NCBI GenBank assembly: GCA_903879825.1
Contig: CAIRND010000189.1
Location: 1-6,753, forward strand
Reading direction: 5' to 3'
Source: an uncultured Geobacteraceae bacterium
Lineage (GTDB): Bacteria; Desulfobacterota; Desulfuromonadia; Geobacterales; Pseudopelobacteraceae
DNA length: 6,753 nt
A program made the position numbers and the translations under genes. The notes under the pieces are model-generated. The model saw only the letters and a list, made by a program, of their open reading frames with translations, was not told the DNA's origin and ran no database searches. Of the stretch, positions 6,692-6,753 are shown in pieces; positions within the stretch are counted from its first letter, which is position 1; every line of letters begins with the position of its first letter.

Positions 6692-6753
6692 CTACTTTAG
6701 TGACGCTATTAAAATAATAATGCGATGCATATAAACTCGTATATTAGATTTTA
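6692..6753 (-). other. AT-rich region upstream of comEC, truncated by the window edge
   Basis: These 62 bases contain no gene. On the minus strand they hold a TATTAT hexamer (6719-6714) and the palindrome ATGCAT (6725-6730), but I found no convincing -35/-10 pair and no Shine-Dalgarno ahead of the comEC start. An in-frame TAG (6694-6692) abuts the ATG. A comEC promoter may lie here or beyond the edge. Confidence 0.3.

Overview
The window reads like a chromosomal segment of a Gram-negative bacterium, most probably a deltaproteobacterium of the Geobacter/Desulfuromonas/Pelobacter group. The indications are an Hda-type DnaA paralogue, a cysteine-rich HisRS insertion, a ComEC with the VGQAES and NRFGLPS motif variants, and above all a response regulator whose GGDEF domain carries the aspartate-to-serine change of the Hypr (cyclic AMP-GMP) enzymes known from Geobacter. 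This assignment is an inference from protein motifs and was not tested by a search. All five genes lie on the minus strand, so transcription runs from high to low coordinates, and the window is almost fully coding.

In transcription order: 6691-4292 encodes ComEC, the inner-membrane DNA-uptake channel with a C-terminal metallo-beta-lactamase-fold domain. After 75 bases, 4216-2858 encodes an orphan response regulator (receiver, middle sensory-like region, GGDEF). A 116-base AT-rich gap follows (2742-2857), holding an imperfect inverted repeat and the ribosome-binding site of hisS. Then come hisS (2741-1485), ruvB (1488-466, overlapping hisS by four bases as GTGA) and an hda-like gene (463 to beyond base 1, two bases after ruvB). 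The last three are packed as a probable operon.

The downstream block combines translation (HisRS), Holliday-junction branch migration (RuvB, without ruvA or ruvC beside it) and probably control of replication initiation (Hda-like). The upstream block pairs DNA import (ComEC) with second-messenger signalling. The main point of interest is the regulator at 2858-4216. Its receiver, metal-binding and inhibitory-site residues look intact, but the residue that normally contacts the guanine base is serine. This predicts 3',3'-cyclic AMP-GMP synthesis rather than, or in addition to, cyclic di-GMP. No mobile element, CRISPR array, tRNA or rRNA was seen.
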